64,000 nt of DNA, taken from contig NZ_CP049143.1 in NCBI RefSeq assembly GCF_011044495.1, positions 1,798,001 through 1,862,000 of the forward strand, in the 5' to 3' direction. This stretch comes from Roseimicrobium sp. ORNL1. GTDB taxonomy: Bacteria; Verrucomicrobiota; Verrucomicrobiia; Verrucomicrobiales; Verrucomicrobiaceae. A program made the translations under genes and the position numbers. This document shows positions 1-8,118 of this stretch, piece by piece (position 1 is the first letter of the stretch; each line of letters starts with the position of its first letter). The notes under the pieces were generated by a model. That model was not told the origin of the DNA. It searched no databases and saw only the letters and a list, made by a program, of their open reading frames with translations.

Positions 1-222
1 CATCCCTACGAGCCACAACCGGATCCTCTCGCCGTGCCACTTGCTGTGGCCTTGGTGGGTGTACCGGGGATGAATTGGCCCGGCTACTACGAGCTCCACA
101 CGGCGTTGCAGCGAAACAACAACACCTCCTCAGGTGGTTGCGGTTCCGGCTGTGGCAGCAGTGGGTGTGGTGGTGGTGGCTGCGGCGGAGGCGGATGCGG
201 TGGGTGTGGCGGTGGGGATTAA
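1..222 (+). CDS. C-terminal fragment of a Gly/Cys-rich-tailed membrane protein
   Basis: The reading frame is open from base 1, so the 5' part lies outside the window. About 73 residues are visible: a short region with a hydrophobic stretch (LAVALVGVPG), then a tail made almost only of Gly and Cys with some Ser. Such tails are known in the uncharacterised TIGR04222-type membrane proteins of many bacteria; that assignment is from memory of the tail style, since the diagnostic domain is off the window. Several in-frame GTG/ATG codons exist, but the frame clearly continues upstream. The stop overlaps by four bases the stop of the convergent gene at 219-668. Confidence 0.6.
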   Translation, partial: HPYEPQPDPLAVPLAVALVGVPGMNWPGYYELHTALQRNNNTSSGGCGSGCGSSGCGGGGCGGGGCGGCGGGD

Positions 223-668
223 GCCACCACATCAGGGACGAAGTCAGATGCCTTGCCTCGCACACGCGATAGCTGGATTCTTGAACGAAGGTAGGGAAAG
301 CCCTGCGGACGGAGGCTCAGGAGCCATCGGTGCTTTGGACCAAAGTCCAGGAGCAGACGCTCTTGGTCCAGGCACTCCATTCGATCAAGAGAGTACGAAT
401 TGAAGAGCCCTACAAACGAGCGGCGAGAAAGGAGGTGAAAGTCGTGAGAGCACAGAGTGATGTGGGTAATCTCCTCAAAAGGACAGTCGTAGTCGGTAAT
501 GAAGAGGTACCCCTGCGTGGTATGAAACTGATGCCGGAGCACACTTCCCTCAAGATGAAAGGGGATGGGTTTGCCGTCCCTGAATAGTTGAGAGTTGTTG
601 CCGAACCACTTCTGCACAGCGCTCGACGAAGGGCCAAGTGAGAACTCCGAAAGCTCGGTCATGACCAC
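219..668 (-). CDS. Hypothetical protein (149 aa)
   Basis: Not recognised. The protein is soluble-looking, with no signal peptide or membrane segment. It has an aromatic core (LFITDYDCPFEEITHI) followed by a segment suggesting a small beta-rich fold. Two starts are possible, ATG at 668 or 662; neither has a strong Shine-Dalgarno sequence. It is convergent with the Gly/Cys-tail gene and downstream of, but separated by a hairpin from, the metal importer, so it is probably transcribed alone. Composition looks coding rather than random, but the function is unknown. Confidence 0.6.
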   Translation of the reverse strand: MVMTELSEFSLGPSSSAVQKWFGNNSQLFRDGKPIPFHLEGSVLRHQFHTTQGYLFITDYDCPFEEITHITLCSHDFHLLSRRSFVGLFNSYSLDRMECLDQERLLLDFGPKHRWLLSLRPQGFPYLRSRIQLSRVRGKASDFVPDVVA

Positions 669-703
669 GTACCATCGGGGAAGGATGGAGTGGGCTCAAG
701 TGA

Positions 704-735
704 ATGTAGAAGGCTTCTCCAGAAGCCTCCTACAT
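704..735 (-). terminator. Hairpin ending the metal-import operon
   Basis: A near-perfect inverted repeat with arms ATGTAG-A-AGGCTTCT and AGAAGCCT-C-CTACAT, one mismatch in about 14 pairs and a four-base loop. It lies five bases after the stop of the permease gene on the minus strand. There is no clear U-run, so it may act as a terminator or as a 3' stabilising stem. Confidence 0.6.
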
Positions 736-739
736 CAAT

Positions 740-1591
740 TCAATTCACCACCTGCCGGTGCTTCGCAAACAGTCCATATTTCGGGCTGAACACATACGCC
801 ACACCAAACATGACGCCGAGCACCAGCACAATGGTGGAGCCGCTGTTCCAGCCGAGCAGGTAGGTGAGGAAGAACGCACCCGTAGCACCCAGGGCTCCGA
901 GAATGCCGCCGCCCAGGAAGATGGTGCGGGCGTTGTCCGAGCAGAGATACATGGTGGCACCCGGGGTGACCATGAGGCCCAGGCTCAGGATGCAACCCAC
1001 CGCCTGCAGGGAAGACAGCAGCATGAGGATCATGATGCCGAAGAGGGTGTAGTTCAGTGCGCGCACGGGCACGCCGAGACTGGCGGCGACATTGGGCTCG
1101 AAGAGGTAGATGAGCAGCGGGCGCTGCAGCACGGTGAGTGTGATTACCGACGTTGCAGCAATGCCGAAGGCGATCCACAGGTCCGCGTCCGTCATGCCCG
1201 TGATGCTGCCGAAAAGCCACTCACTGAGCTTCTGGGTCATGCCGAGACTCTGCAGGAGAATGTATCCACCTGCGAAGGCCGAGGTGTACAGGATGGCCAT
1301 GGAGGTATCCTGATCGAGCCGTGAGGTGCGCGACATGAAGAGCGAACCCATTCCAATGAACAGCGCGGCGATGATGGCGCCGGCAAGGGCGGTCCATTGG
1401 GTGAGACCCATGAAGAGCACCGCGAGTGCGATGCCCGGCAGCAGGCCATGGGACAGCGTGCCCATCTTCAAGGCGGACTTCCGCATCACCACGAATCCAC
1501 TCATGAATCCGTTGGCAAAACCAAAGAGTACACATGCCATCAGCGCGCGGCGCACTCCAACGCCGCTCATATAGTCCCAGAAATCAGTCAT
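740..1591 (-). CDS. znuB: Zinc/manganese-type ABC transporter permease (ABC-3 family)
   Basis: Integral inner-membrane permease of the ABC-3 family (ZnuB/MntB/TroB), 283 residues, the usual length. Hydrophobic helices run throughout, beginning at about residue 15. The segment around residues 35-50 (VVMRKSALKMGTLSHGLLPG) resembles the conserved N-terminal region of this family. It would form the channel for a divalent metal delivered by the binding protein at 2964-3866 and be driven by the ATPase at 1588-2370. The start ATG overlaps the ATPase stop (ATGA), which implies translational coupling. Zn versus Mn cannot be fixed from the permease; the His-rich partners favour zinc, so the symbol is by analogy. 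Confidence 0.88.
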   Translation of the reverse strand: MTDFWDYMSGVGVRRALMACVLFGFANGFMSGFVVMRKSALKMGTLSHGLLPGIALAVLFMGLTQWTALAGAIIAALFIGMGSLFMSRTSRLDQDTSMAILYTSAFAGGYILLQSLGMTQKLSEWLFGSITGMTDADLWIAFGIAATSVITLTVLQRPLLIYLFEPNVAASLGVPVRALNYTLFGIMILMLLSSLQAVGCILSLGLMVTPGATMYLCSDNARTIFLGGGILGALGATGAFFLTYLLGWNSGSTIVLVLGVMFGVAYVFSPKYGLFAKHRQVVN

Positions 1592-2370
1592 GATGCGTAA
1601 GCGGATTTGATGGATTCTTCCGTGAAGACTTCCTTCACCGGACCAAAGGCGACCTGCTGGCGTTTCAGCAACAGCACGTCATCGAAGATGGAAGAGACAG
1701 TTTGCAGATCGTGATGGCTCGCAATGAGCAGGCGGCCTTCCTTGGTGAGTTCGCGGAAAAGTTGTGAAAGGGCTTCCTGTGCCGGCTTGTCGAGTCCGGT
1801 GAAAGGTTCGTCGAGCAGGAGCACGTGCGCTTCTTGTGCCAGCGCACGGGCGATGAAGGTGCGCTGCTGCTGACCGCCGCTCAGCGCGTTGATTTGCCGC
1901 TTCTGCAGGTCAAGCAGGTTCATGGCGGTGAGGGCGCGCTCCACGATTTCTTCATCGTGCTTCGAGTAGCGCTTCCAGAGGCCGAGGTTCGGATAGCGGC
2001 CCATTTCCACGAGGCCGCGCACGGTGATGGGGAAGTTCCAATCCACGGCGCCACGCTGGGGCAGGTAGGCGATCTCATGGCTGCTGCTGACGAGCGCCTT
2101 GCCTCGCCAGAGGATGGTCCCCTGGTCAGGTCGCACCAAGCCGGCGAGGGACTTGAGCAGGGTGCTCTTCCCCGCGCCATTGGGGCCAATGAGCGCCATG
2201 CTGCGGCTGCATTCCGTGCGGAAGTTGATGCCCAGCAACGCCTGGATGTCGCGGTAGCTCACGGCGAGATTAGAAACTTCCAGCCGATGATGATGCGACG
2301 TGCTGTGGGTGCTATGACCCCAGCAGACATGCTCGTGATTGTGCTCGTGGCTATGCGTGTGAGTGTGCAT
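1588..2370 (-). CDS. znuC: Metal ABC transporter ATPase with His-rich N-terminal tail
   Basis: ABC ATPase, 260 residues. Walker A GPNGAGKST is at residues 62-70, signature LSGGQQQR at 163-170 and Walker B LLLDEP at 184-189, followed by the H-loop SHHD. Residues 1-28 contain twelve histidines in a (HT/HS/HE)n pattern, a probable cytoplasmic Zn2+-binding or buffering tail that canonical ZnuC lacks at this position. The start is accepted because the next in-frame Met falls just before Walker A and because the gene begins ten bases after the upstream stop. It pairs with the overlapping permease. Specificity (zinc) is inferred from the histidines here and in the porin. Confidence 0.88.
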   Translation of the reverse strand: MHTHTHSHEHNHEHVCWGHSTHSTSHHHRLEVSNLAVSYRDIQALLGINFRTECSRSMALIGPNGAGKSTLLKSLAGLVRPDQGTILWRGKALVSSSHEIAYLPQRGAVDWNFPITVRGLVEMGRYPNLGLWKRYSKHDEEIVERALTAMNLLDLQKRQINALSGGQQQRTFIARALAQEAHVLLLDEPFTGLDKPAQEALSQLFRELTKEGRLLIASHHDLQTVSSIFDDVLLLKRQQVAFGPVKEVFTEESIKSAYAS

Positions 2371-2380
2371 CGTAGGTCGC

Positions 2381-2827
2381 CTACCAGTGGAAGGTGTAGG
2401 CTGCGGAAAGTTGATTGCCGGCGGACCAGTTCGTCAGGCTGCGGTTTTCTTTTTCGCTGGGTTCCAGATCGAGGGTGAGAGCGGTGTCCGGTGTTCCCTC
2501 GGGCCAGGTCGCGGTGGCGAGGATCTCGAGCCCATCGGCGGGAATCGCGATTTCCGTGTTGAACGAGATGTCCGTTTCCTTGGGCTTCTGTTGCTCTGCA
2601 GCGAGCAATTCGTGACCATCCACCTTGAGGGACAAGGAGGTGGGCACATGGGCCAGTCGTACTCGAATGAAAGTGGGCACTTTTTCTGAGGCTGCCATCT
2701 CGACCTTGGAGGTAGTATGGACCGGCTTTTCATCCACCCTCGCAAAGGTCAGGCGTGCAAGCGGGATGGCGAGTAGCGCAAAGGCCACTACGAAGATGAA
2801 CACGTGAAGGGGAGGAAAGCCGCGCAC
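2381..2827 (-). CDS. Small membrane-anchored protein in the metal-import operon
   Basis: 148 residues, not assigned to a family. One hydrophobic segment (about residues 8-27) is followed by a roughly 120-residue domain that looks beta-rich and should face the periplasm. It contains no His-rich stretch or Cys pair, so there is no sign of direct metal binding. It lies between the binding protein and the ATPase, with only ten bases to the ATPase start, so it is very likely co-transcribed. A role as an accessory or scaffold of the importer is inference from position only. Confidence 0.65.
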   Translation of the reverse strand: MRGFPPLHVFIFVVAFALLAIPLARLTFARVDEKPVHTTSKVEMAASEKVPTFIRVRLAHVPTSLSLKVDGHELLAAEQQKPKETDISFNTEIAIPADGLEILATATWPEGTPDTALTLDLEPSEKENRSLTNWSAGNQLSAAYTFHW

Positions 2828-2891
2828 AAGGGGAGTGAGGTGAGATTGGGTTAGGCGTTAGACGCGATCCGGCGGGCGTCAAGGCACAGCA

Positions 2892-2919
2892 GGCGGATTG
2901 CCGTTTCCGGCAATCCGCC
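2892..2919. repeat. Perfect intergenic inverted repeat (12-bp arms)
   Basis: Arms GGCGGATTGCCG and CGGCAATCCGCC with a four-base loop, between the binding-protein stop and the small anchored gene. No U-run follows on the minus strand, so a partial terminator or mRNA-stabilising stem is more likely than full termination. Such a stem would allow more binding protein than ATPase and permease to be made. Confidence 0.6.
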
Positions 2920-2963
2920 CAAGGGGTGTGCTCTACCTTTTGAAGGGGAATTCATTCAAGTCA

Positions 2964-3866
2964 TCAGGGCTTCAACGCCTCGACGATGGCCGTTACATTG
3001 TGCTTCAGCATGGTTTCAAAAGTATGTGCAGCGGTGGAAGTGCCATCCGCCACCAGCGGCTTGCCCACCTTCACACCGGTCTCGCGGACGATTTCCGTGA
3101 GCACCTTGGGGTTCATCTGGTCATCGGCAAACACGGCACGGATGTGATGCTCCTTGATGAGCTTGATGGTGTCCGCCACATACTTGAGCGAAGCTTCATC
3201 TTCACGCGAGATGCCGAGGAGTGGGATGGTCTTAAAGCCATACTCCTTGCAGAAGTAGCTGAAGGACGCGTGCGAGGTCACGAGCTTGCGGTCGCTGCGG
3301 GGGATGGCTGAGATCTGCTCCTGCGCCCAGCTCTTCAGCGCGGCGAGTTTCTGGTCCACGGCCTCTGCGTTTGCCTTGTAAGTGGCGGCGTTGGCGGGGT
3401 CGGCCTTGCTCATGGAGTCGGCCATCACGCGGGCAGCGCGGCGCATGTTGTCCGCGCTGTGCCACCAGTGGGGGTCGATGCCGCCCGCAGTGTGCGCGGG
3501 GCAGCACATGAAGACTTCACTTCCTGCCTCGATCTTAATGCTGGGAATGGTGCGGCCCACTTCCACGACCTCCGCGCTGCCGGCGAAGGTGTCCGCGATC
3601 TTGGGCAGATAGGCTTCCAGCTTCTTGCCGCTGGCGAAGATGATCTTCACTCCCTTCATTGCGGCGAAGTCTTTCGTGGTGGGTTCGAAGTGGTGGGCAT
3701 CACCACCGGGCTTGAGGAGGTCAACGACCTCCACCTTGTCTCCGCCGACCTGGCGGGCGAGGTCACCCAGCAGTGGATGCAGGGCGGCCACCTTGAGTTG
3801 GGCGGAGGCGCTGGCGGTGAACATCACAGCCAGCAGGGCAGCGGCGAGTTTAAGCGGAGTTTTCAT
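2964..3866 (-). CDS. znuA: Periplasmic metal-binding protein (ZnuA/TroA family)
   Basis: 300 residues with a clear signal peptide (MKTPLKLAAALLAVMFTASASA). Likely metal ligands of the cluster A-I family are visible: His58/His59 in GGDAHHFEP, His133 in DPHWWH, His199 in TSHASFSYF, and an acidic residue near 248-249 in FADDQ. A CC pair at about residues 121-122 (FMCCPAH) is unusual and could be a disulphide or a second metal site. The long central His-rich loop typical of ZnuA is short here; His-rich loops occur instead in the porin upstream and in the ATPase. It would carry Zn2+ (less likely Mn2+) to the permease at 740-1591. Confidence 0.9.
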   Translation of the reverse strand: MKTPLKLAAALLAVMFTASASAQLKVAALHPLLGDLARQVGGDKVEVVDLLKPGGDAHHFEPTTKDFAAMKGVKIIFASGKKLEAYLPKIADTFAGSAEVVEVGRTIPSIKIEAGSEVFMCCPAHTAGGIDPHWWHSADNMRRAARVMADSMSKADPANAATYKANAEAVDQKLAALKSWAQEQISAIPRSDRKLVTSHASFSYFCKEYGFKTIPLLGISREDEASLKYVADTIKLIKEHHIRAVFADDQMNPKVLTEIVRETGVKVGKPLVADGTSTAAHTFETMLKHNVTAIVEALKP

Positions 3867-3953
3867 AGCGGACGAAGGCAGGGAAGGAATGCGATGGATC
3901 AGTGGGACTGAATAAAAGGCTACGCGTGAAACGTGGTGAGCGGCTCGGAGGTG

Positions 3954-5243
3954 TCAGCGGACTTCGGGGCCACCCCAGTTGAGGCCGACCTGAGCCCAGA
4001 CGCTGTGCTCATCGCCGAAGTCACTGGAGTGGTCATAATTGTACTGGGTGCGCAGGTAGAGGGTGCGCTGGGGATTCAAATAATAGGTCACGGACGGACT
4101 CACACGGAAACGCTCATCCAGTCCGGCATCGGCGACTCCTTCGACGTATTCACCGCGCAGGCCGAACTCGAGGCCGTTGTTCAGACCATACGCAAGGGCG
4201 CTGTAGATGCCGAACTCGGTGAAACTGCCGGACTCGGCGTGGTGTTCCTCCTCGTGCTCCTGATGTTCGGCATGCTCTTCCTCATGCTCGTGGTGATCGT
4301 GTTCAGCACTGGTACTGGCATCGAAGTGGCGGAGCATGCCCTCCGTGCGCCAGCGGAAGTAGCTGCCGCCGGTTTCGTAGCCGTTCTCGCGCCACTGGTA
4401 CTCGACGTGCAGGCCGTAGACCTGGGAGGTCTTGGAGAATTCATTGTCACCCCACGCACCGCTCGCGCCGAAGCGGAACTGGTGGAAGTCATTGTAGTCC
4501 CAGTTGTTCGTCCAGTTCGCCACGACGACGGTGTCATTGAAGAGTGCGCCCTCGGATTCAAAGGAGGTCTCTTCGTGCTCGTGCCCTTCATGCTCGTGGT
4601 CATGCTCATGCTCGGGCACTGCACCCACGCTCACACTGATCAGGGAGGTCCAGCTCACCGGCAAGGTCCAGGTGACCTCGCCGCCGATGGTGTAGAGCCC
4701 GTCATCGCCGAGGAAGCGGCCATTCACGAGATTGTTGTCCACAAAGTCCCAGCCGTGGGTGTGTGTCTGGTTGTGAAAACCGAAGCGATTGAGATACCGG
4801 CCACCGCGGACTTCGAAGCCGCCGGGGATGTTCTTGATTTTGCCAAACCACTCTTCGAATTCACCGTCCCAGTCGCGGGTATGGGCATCCTGGAAAAGGT
4901 GGTAGGTGCCGTAGGCCTCAAACCACTCGACCGGCCGCAGCGAGCCACCGAACTCGAAGCCCTGGATGGTCCAGCCGTCCGACACCGGGTCGTGATGACC
5001 CGCGCCGAAATGCTCGACATCGTCCGCAGTGGTCCCGCCGTAGACGCTTTGGAAATGGAAGTGGGGGAAGAGGATGCCGCCGAGGCTGACATTTTCACCG
5101 GTGAGCCAGTTGGGCTCGGTGGTGGAAACGGAAGAAGTTGTGGTTGAGTCTGTTGTGCTGGAAGAAGTGGTGGTGCCAGCAGTCAGGGAAGAGGCTCCGA
5201 GGGCGGAGGTAAAGCAAAACAGAGAGAGGCGGGAGAGCTTCAT
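3954..5243 (-). CDS. Outer-membrane porin with His/Glu-rich loops, zinc-uptake type
   Basis: 429 residues from the ATG at 5243, chosen because a signal peptide (MKLSRLSLFCFTSALGASSLTAG) follows directly. A Ser/Thr-rich linker comes next, then alternating aromatic beta-strand sequence typical of a 14-18 strand barrel. Two long His/Glu loops stand out at about residues 211-225 and 313-336, each dense in EH/HD repeats, and should lie on a barrel face as Zn2+-capturing loops. It is the first gene of the operon leading into znuA, so it probably carries the metal across the outer membrane. Family assignment is by fold pattern only; the C-terminus does not end in the classic Phe. Confidence 0.82.
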   Translation of the reverse strand: MKLSRLSLFCFTSALGASSLTAGTTTSSSTTDSTTTSSVSTTEPNWLTGENVSLGGILFPHFHFQSVYGGTTADDVEHFGAGHHDPVSDGWTIQGFEFGGSLRPVEWFEAYGTYHLFQDAHTRDWDGEFEEWFGKIKNIPGGFEVRGGRYLNRFGFHNQTHTHGWDFVDNNLVNGRFLGDDGLYTIGGEVTWTLPVSWTSLISVSVGAVPEHEHDHEHEGHEHEETSFESEGALFNDTVVVANWTNNWDYNDFHQFRFGASGAWGDNEFSKTSQVYGLHVEYQWRENGYETGGSYFRWRTEGMLRHFDASTSAEHDHHEHEEEHAEHQEHEEEHHAESGSFTEFGIYSALAYGLNNGLEFGLRGEYVEGVADAGLDERFRVSPSVTYYLNPQRTLYLRTQYNYDHSSDFGDEHSVWAQVGLNWGGPEVR

Positions 5244-5304
5244 GAGGTTGCTTGGGAGTGCTAGATTAACGTAATCGGGTCGCATTCGCCGATCAACTGC
5301 TTTT

Positions 5305-5317
5305 GCAATGAAATTGC
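5305..5317 (-). promoter_or_regulatory. Candidate Fur-family (Zur-like) operator before the zinc porin
   Basis: A short inverted repeat, GCAAT-GAA-ATTGC on the plus strand, about 62 bases upstream of the porin start in the only AT-rich part of the leader. Fur-family regulators bind AT-rich palindromes of this scale, and zinc importers are usually Zur-controlled. No zur gene is in the window, and five-base arms can occur by chance, so this is tentative. Confidence 0.3.
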
Positions 5318-5335
5318 GTTTAATGGGCGAGGTGA

Positions 5336-5480
5336 GGTGAAACGCAAAGCAGCGAAAGCAGCAAAGAACTCCAAGAACCAGGGGATGAGCCCCCTTGTTG
5401 GGCAGTCGCGCGGACAATCGGAGCCCCCAATGGCCTCCCTCAATGAAGCTCTTTGCTGCTTCGCTGCTTTGCGTTTCACC
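5336..5480. repeat. Long inverted repeat, GAACGCAAAG-like family, divergent copy
   Basis: Left arm 5336-5367 and right arm 5450-5480 are complementary over about 31 bases with one single-base indel. The left arm starts GGTGAAACGCAAAGCAGC. The 82-base centre holds no gene. The right arm ends 15 bases from the pstB stop. It belongs to the same style of AAAGAACGCAAAG-type palindromes as those at 11127-11293 and 25516-26120 but with a different core. It separates the pst operon from the zinc operon. Confidence 0.85.
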
Positions 5481-5495
5481 TGACTGGAGGTGTCG

Positions 5496-6266
5496 CTACT
5501 GGCAGCACAGGAAGTCTTCGAGCTCGCTTACGTTGGTGCTGCCTAGCACTTCTTCGGCGGTGCCGGAGCACAGGACCTGGCCCACGCCTTCGCGCACTCC
5601 GACGAAGGCGAGTTCATCGGCGACTTTGCGGGCCTGGCGGATATTGTGGGTCACGACCACGAGGGTGTGATGTTCCCTGAGACGAAGCATCAGTTCCTCG
5701 ATTGCCTCGGTGCTCTTCGGATCGAGGGCGCTGGTGGGCTCGTCCATGAGGACGACTTCGGGCTTGCTCGCGAGCGCACGGGCGAGGCAGAGGCGCTGCT
5801 GCTGGCCCACGGAGAGGCGCAGGGCAGGCTGCTTCAGGCGGTCTTTCACCTCGTTCCAGAGAGCGGTTTCACGCAGGGCGCGTTCGGCGGCCTCGGGCCA
5901 CTCGCGACGGGGGATTTCCCCGAGGTGCTTCACGCCGAAGATGACGTTTTGATAGATGCTCTTCGGAAACACCACGGGCTGCTGGAAGAGAATACCGATG
6001 CGCGCGCGCAGAGCATCCGGGTCGGTGCCGCTGCCATACACGGGCTTGCCGTGGAAAAGAATCTGGCCGATCACGCGGAGGTTTGGCGTGAGCTCGACGA
6101 GGCGATTGATGGACTTGAGCAGCGTGCTTTTCCCTGCGCCGGAGGGCCCGATGAATCCGAAGACTTTCTTTGTCGGTATCGTGAGGGTGGCCTCACGCAC
6201 CAGCGTGCGAGCGCCTGCGGTGACCGTGAGTTGTTGGATCTGCAGGATGGGGGCGGAATCAGCCAT
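5496..6266 (-). CDS. pstB: Phosphate ABC transporter ATP-binding protein
   Basis: 256 residues. Walker A GPSGAGKST is at residues 40-48, signature LSVGQQQR in the middle, Walker B VVLMDEPTSALDP, then the H-loop VVTHN. The sequence after Walker A (LLKSINRL) and FQQPVVFPKSIYQN are typical of PstB, which powers phosphate import at the cytoplasmic face of PstCA. The start overlaps the pstA end by eight bases. The C-terminus ends with a CC pair (FLCCQ). No phoU follows, which is unusual for a pst operon; the inverted-repeat element at 5336-5480 comes directly after. Confidence 0.95.
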   Translation of the reverse strand: MADSAPILQIQQLTVTAGARTLVREATLTIPTKKVFGFIGPSGAGKSTLLKSINRLVELTPNLRVIGQILFHGKPVYGSGTDPDALRARIGILFQQPVVFPKSIYQNVIFGVKHLGEIPRREWPEAAERALRETALWNEVKDRLKQPALRLSVGQQQRLCLARALASKPEVVLMDEPTSALDPKSTEAIEELMLRLREHHTLVVVTHNIRQARKVADELAFVGVREGVGQVLCSGTAEEVLGSTNVSELEDFLCCQ

Positions 6267-7113
6267 GATGCGCTTCTTCGTGAATCTTCAGGCGGGCGGG
6301 CAGGGCAATGAGGCTCAGGGTGAATACCAGGCCGAGCATCACCAGGGCGGTGCCCCAGATTTTTTCCGCCACACCGGGATCGAACGAATCCTGCACGAGA
6401 ATGAAGATGTGATAAGGCAGGCTGAGCACGGGGCTTTCCTTGATGCCCTTTGGAAGGGACGCGCCTGCAAAGATGGTCGCCGTGAACATGATGGGCGCGA
6501 TCTCACCCGCGATGCGCGCCAGACCCAGCAGCGAGCCGGTGATGATGCCGCTCATCGTTTGCGGCAGAATAACGGACCAGATGATCTGTGATTGCCGCAT
6601 GCCCAGGCCGGTGGCGGCTTCCACATACTTGCTAGGTAGTGTGGCCATGCGCTCCATGAGAGCGACGGTCACGGTGGGCAGCATGATGATGGCCAGCAGG
6701 AGGCCGCCGCTGAGCCACGACTTGCCCCAGCCGAAGTAATTTACAAACACGATGAAGCCGAAGATGCCGCATACGATGGAGGGCATGCCATTGAGCACAT
6801 AGAGCATGGTCTCCAGCGCGCGCTTGCGTGTTCCATCCCGCAGATAGACGCCATGCAGCAGCGCGAGCGAGATGGCCACGGGCAGCGTGGCGATGAGCGC
6901 AGTCAGCAGGAGAATGCCGGTGCCGATGATGTTGAAGAAGATGCCGCCGCTCGCGCCCACGAGCTTGATCTGCTCGGTGAAGAAGTGCCACGAGATGGCC
7001 GGCAATCCACGTCGCGCGATGGCCCACACCAACCACGCGAGAATGCCACACGCCAGCAACGCGCAGAGCGCGGTGATGCCACGGAAGAGATGATGCACCA
7101 GCTTACGACGCAT
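6259..7113 (-). CDS. pstA: Phosphate ABC transporter permease PstA
   Basis: 284 residues, about six membrane helices, BPD_transp_1 type. The segment around RYREAATGLGMR-like positions (here KYVEAATGLGMRQSQ) is the EAA loop that contacts the ATPase, and the sequence KGIKESPVLSLPYHIF is typical of PstA. It partners PstC and PstB to move phosphate across the inner membrane. The reading frame overlaps pstC by eleven bases and pstB by eight, so the three are translationally coupled. Confidence 0.93.
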   Translation of the reverse strand: MRRKLVHHLFRGITALCALLACGILAWLVWAIARRGLPAISWHFFTEQIKLVGASGGIFFNIIGTGILLLTALIATLPVAISLALLHGVYLRDGTRKRALETMLYVLNGMPSIVCGIFGFIVFVNYFGWGKSWLSGGLLLAIIMLPTVTVALMERMATLPSKYVEAATGLGMRQSQIIWSVILPQTMSGIITGSLLGLARIAGEIAPIMFTATIFAGASLPKGIKESPVLSLPYHIFILVQDSFDPGVAEKIWGTALVMLGLVFTLSLIALPARLKIHEEAHHG

Positions 7114-8002
7114 GGCGGTTGCGGGAGAAGAATTGGAGCGAGGCGCTGGCGAGCGTGATGCCCGCCACCATCAACATGAGAATCAGCGCGAGCCCGCAGA
7201 TGGCGCCCCAGTGGATGGGGTCACCATAGGCGATGTTCGTCTCGGAGCTGGCGAGTTTCGTGGTGATGGTCTGGCCGGACTCAATGAGCGGATTGATGGA
7301 AAGAAGCTTCTCCGGCCACTGATTGTCCTGACGACCCACGACGAGGAACACAGCAATGGCTTCCCCTAGCGCGCGACCAAGACCAAGAAGCAGTGCAGCG
7401 AGCAATCCCCGGGCGCTTTGAGGCAGGCTGACATGCAGGACGACCTCCGTGGGATTGAGACCCAAGCCACGCGCTGCGGTGCGCTGCGCCGATGGCACGC
7501 TGCGCAGGGCATCATCTGCCAGGGTCATCACAGTGGGTAGAATCATCACCGCGAGTAGTACCGCGCCAGTGAGCAGGGTGTCGCCACTCAGCGGGTCAAA
7601 GGGCGTGAGCAGGTCGTAGATCCAGTTCCGCAGGAAGAGAATGCCCAGCAGGCCATAGACCACCGCAGGCACACCGGCGAGAAGCTCAATGATAATCTTC
7701 ACCGTCAGCCGAAGTCGCGAGGGTAAGAACTCCGAGGTAAATATAGCTGCGCCGATGCCAACCGGGCCCGCGAGCAGCAGGGCTGTGAAGGACACCAGCA
7801 CTGTGCCAAGAATCATGGGTGCCGCGCCGAACTCATGCGTGCGCATGAACCACTTCGTCCCAGTCAGGAAGCCCCAGCCCTCGTGCTTCCACACGGGAAT
7901 GCTCTGCACAATAAGCAGCACCAACATGGCCACCATGATCCCGGCCGCGATGAGCGAGAAAAAGAAGGTCGATATTTTGGTGAAACTCCAGCGACTGACC
8001 AT
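7103..8002 (-). CDS. pstC: Phosphate ABC transporter permease PstC
   Basis: 299 residues with six predicted helices. The first hydrophobic segment is at about residues 12-32, and the PstC-type motif GVPAVVYGLLGILFL lies mid-protein. The EAA loop reads RTAARGLGLNPTEV, and GRALGEAIAVFLVVG follows, both characteristic of PstC. It forms the inner-membrane channel with PstA. It is separated from pstS by 116 bases that contain a strong stem-loop, which fits the lower permease than binding-protein expression seen in other pst operons. Confidence 0.93.
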   Translation of the reverse strand: MVSRWSFTKISTFFFSLIAAGIMVAMLVLLIVQSIPVWKHEGWGFLTGTKWFMRTHEFGAAPMILGTVLVSFTALLLAGPVGIGAAIFTSEFLPSRLRLTVKIIIELLAGVPAVVYGLLGILFLRNWIYDLLTPFDPLSGDTLLTGAVLLAVMILPTVMTLADDALRSVPSAQRTAARGLGLNPTEVVLHVSLPQSARGLLAALLLGLGRALGEAIAVFLVVGRQDNQWPEKLLSINPLIESGQTITTKLASSETNIAYGDPIHWGAICGLALILMLMVAGITLASASLQFFSRNRHAS

Positions 8003-8036
8003 TACTAAGAATTGAACGATGCGTATATGCGCAAGA

Positions 8037-8072
8037 ACGCCGTCATCGCAAGTTTCAACGCGATGACGGCGT
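8037..8072 (-). promoter_or_regulatory. 13-bp perfect stem-loop between pstS and pstC
   Basis: Arms ACGCCGTCATCGC and GCGATGACGGCGT, with a ten-base loop, within the pstS-pstC gap on the transcribed strand. There is no U-run, so it is more likely a partial terminator, processing site or 3'-stabilising stem for pstS mRNA than a full terminator. Confidence 0.7.
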
Positions 8073-8118
8073 GAGATGTATCAGTGGATTCCCCGTGGAG
8101 GACGGAGGAGTGGCAGGC

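Noticed and set aside
134-403. 89-codon frame across the Gly/Cys tail
   Set aside because: A frame-shifted reading of the Gly/Cys repeats, running through the stop of the real gene and into the convergent one.
3933-5147. 404-codon plus-strand frame
   Set aside because: Antisense of the zinc porin; its protein is Val/Glu/Ala-rich as expected from reading the His-rich porin backwards.
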